Assembly (NCBI GenBank): GCA_014378285.1
Contig: JACMNZ010000418.1
Location: 1-6,852 of the forward strand
DNA length: 6,852 bases
Origin: Pseudopedobacter sp.
GTDB taxonomy: Bacteria > Bacteroidota > Bacteroidia > Sphingobacteriales > Sphingobacteriaceae
Direction: 5' to 3'
The position numbers and the translations under genes were made by a program. Positions 6,242-6,852 of this stretch are shown here, one piece after another (the first letter of the stretch is position 1; every line of letters begins with the position of its first letter). The notes below the pieces were generated by a model. The model saw only the letters and a list, made by a program, of their open reading frames with translations. It was not told the origin of the DNA and made no database searches.

Positions 6242-6852
6242 TTGAAAAGCATTGTATTTAAGGTATTTATCATTTTTGTGATTCAATTATGTTTTTGTAA
6301 GCCACTTTTCGCTCAAAATAGTATTGTAACAAAAAATATAAATTGGGTTTCTGATACTGTTCTAAATCAATATTTGCATATCAATGCCGCTCAGTTTGAT
6401 TTTCCAAGGTATAATCCAGAAAAATTTGGAAACCTCCCCAACGTTTATTTGAAGATTCCAGTCAATTCAAAAAGTAACAACGTCAACATTAAAATAAATT
6501 CACTTTCAAACGTTTTTTTTCCTTCTTCAGAAAGAAATAAGGCAAAAATTAAAGAAGATATCCAATTAGATTATCATACAGTAAAGGAAAATAATCAATT
6601 TTTTGCGCTGATTAATTTTTTGCCCATCGTAATTACAAACGAAGGCATTAAAAAAATTGATACCTATCAATTAGAAATAAATCCTATTAAAGAATATGCA
6701 ACAACGCCCAAATTATTAATAAGTTATAAAAGTAATTCTGTTTTGGCAACTGGCAATTGGTATAAAATTGCAGTAAAAGAAGAGGGCATCTATAAAATTT
6801 CTTATGATTTTTTAAAAAACCTAGGTATTGATGTCAATAATATCAAACCAAA
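6242..6852 (+). CDS. porU: Type IX secretion system sortase PorU, N-terminal 203 codons (runs off the right edge), TTG start
   Basis: A frame open from 6191 continues to the right edge. It has no in-frame ATG; the TTG at 6242 gives MKSIVFKVFIIFVIQLCFCKPLFAQN, a good Sec signal peptide with likely cleavage after Ala24. An in-frame GTG further in would cut into the hydrophobic core. The 203 codons end with SVLATGNWYKIAVKEEGIYKISYDFLKNLGID (about residues 167-198), which matches the conserved N-terminal segment of PorU. PorU is the gingipain-like C25-family sortase that, with PorV on the cell surface, removes C-terminal signals of type IX cargo and attaches cargo to lipid. The catalytic Cys/His domain lies beyond the window, so activity cannot be judged. 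The gene is divergent from gldJ across 155 bp, as in F. johnsoniae, where porV follows porU. I see no convincing TTTG/TAnnTTTG promoter; GATTTTTG at 6194-6201 is one mismatch from a -7 box but lacks a spaced -33. Confidence 0.87.
   Translation, partial: MKSIVFKVFIIFVIQLCFCKPLFAQNSIVTKNINWVSDTVLNQYLHINAAQFDFPRYNPEKFGNLPNVYLKIPVNSKSNNVNIKINSLSNVFFPSSERNKAKIKEDIQLDYHTVKENNQFFALINFLPIVITNEGIKKIDTYQLEINPIKEYATTPKLLISYKSNSVLATGNWYKIAVKEEGIYKISYDFLKNLGIDVNNIKP

Noticed and set aside
6230..6250. TTATTTTG as a -7 box for porU
   Set aside because: It overlaps the start codon itself and does not match the TA of the consensus.

Overview
The window is AT-rich DNA from a Bacteroidota bacterium, most likely a Sphingobacteriales or Pedobacter-like lineage. 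The phylum call rests on a divergent gldJ/porU pair (type IX secretion and gliding machinery), on promoter-like TTTG...TAnnTTTG elements typical of the phylum, and on the absence of clear Shine-Dalgarno sites. The family-level guess is weaker.

Layout, left to right. Positions 1-238 (minus) hold the N-terminus of a DUF1800 protein that runs off the left edge. A 245-bp gap follows, with a strong hairpin (385-409) that looks like part of a dispersed intergenic element. Positions 484-1563 (minus) encode a FabH/KASIII-fold ketoacyl synthase. Positions 1698-2936 (minus) encode a secreted aspartyl protease with two DTG half-sites and a C-terminal PDZ domain. A 95-bp divergent spacer containing an 11-bp perfect inverted repeat separates it from a lipoprotein D-Ala-D-Ala carboxypeptidase of the PBP4/S13 family (3032-4363, plus). 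That gene converges on gldJ (4434-6086, minus) across a clear bidirectional terminator (4383-4417). Divergent from gldJ, at 6242-6852 (plus), is the N-terminal part of porU, the type IX sortase; its reading frame has no ATG and appears to start at TTG.

Functionally, most genes concern the cell envelope: murein hydrolysis, lipoprotein-based secretion and gliding, and an exported protease. GldJ and PorU belong to the same export system. The KASIII and DUF1800 genes have no obvious link to them. The three minus-strand genes at the left are tandem, but gaps of 134 and 245 bp and separate promoter candidates argue against one tight operon. I see no mobile element, CRISPR array, tRNA or rRNA. Nothing here convincingly represents a new biological system; the most useful second looks are the non-ATG start of porU, the intergenic element at about 359-432, and the palindromic spacer at 2952-2989.
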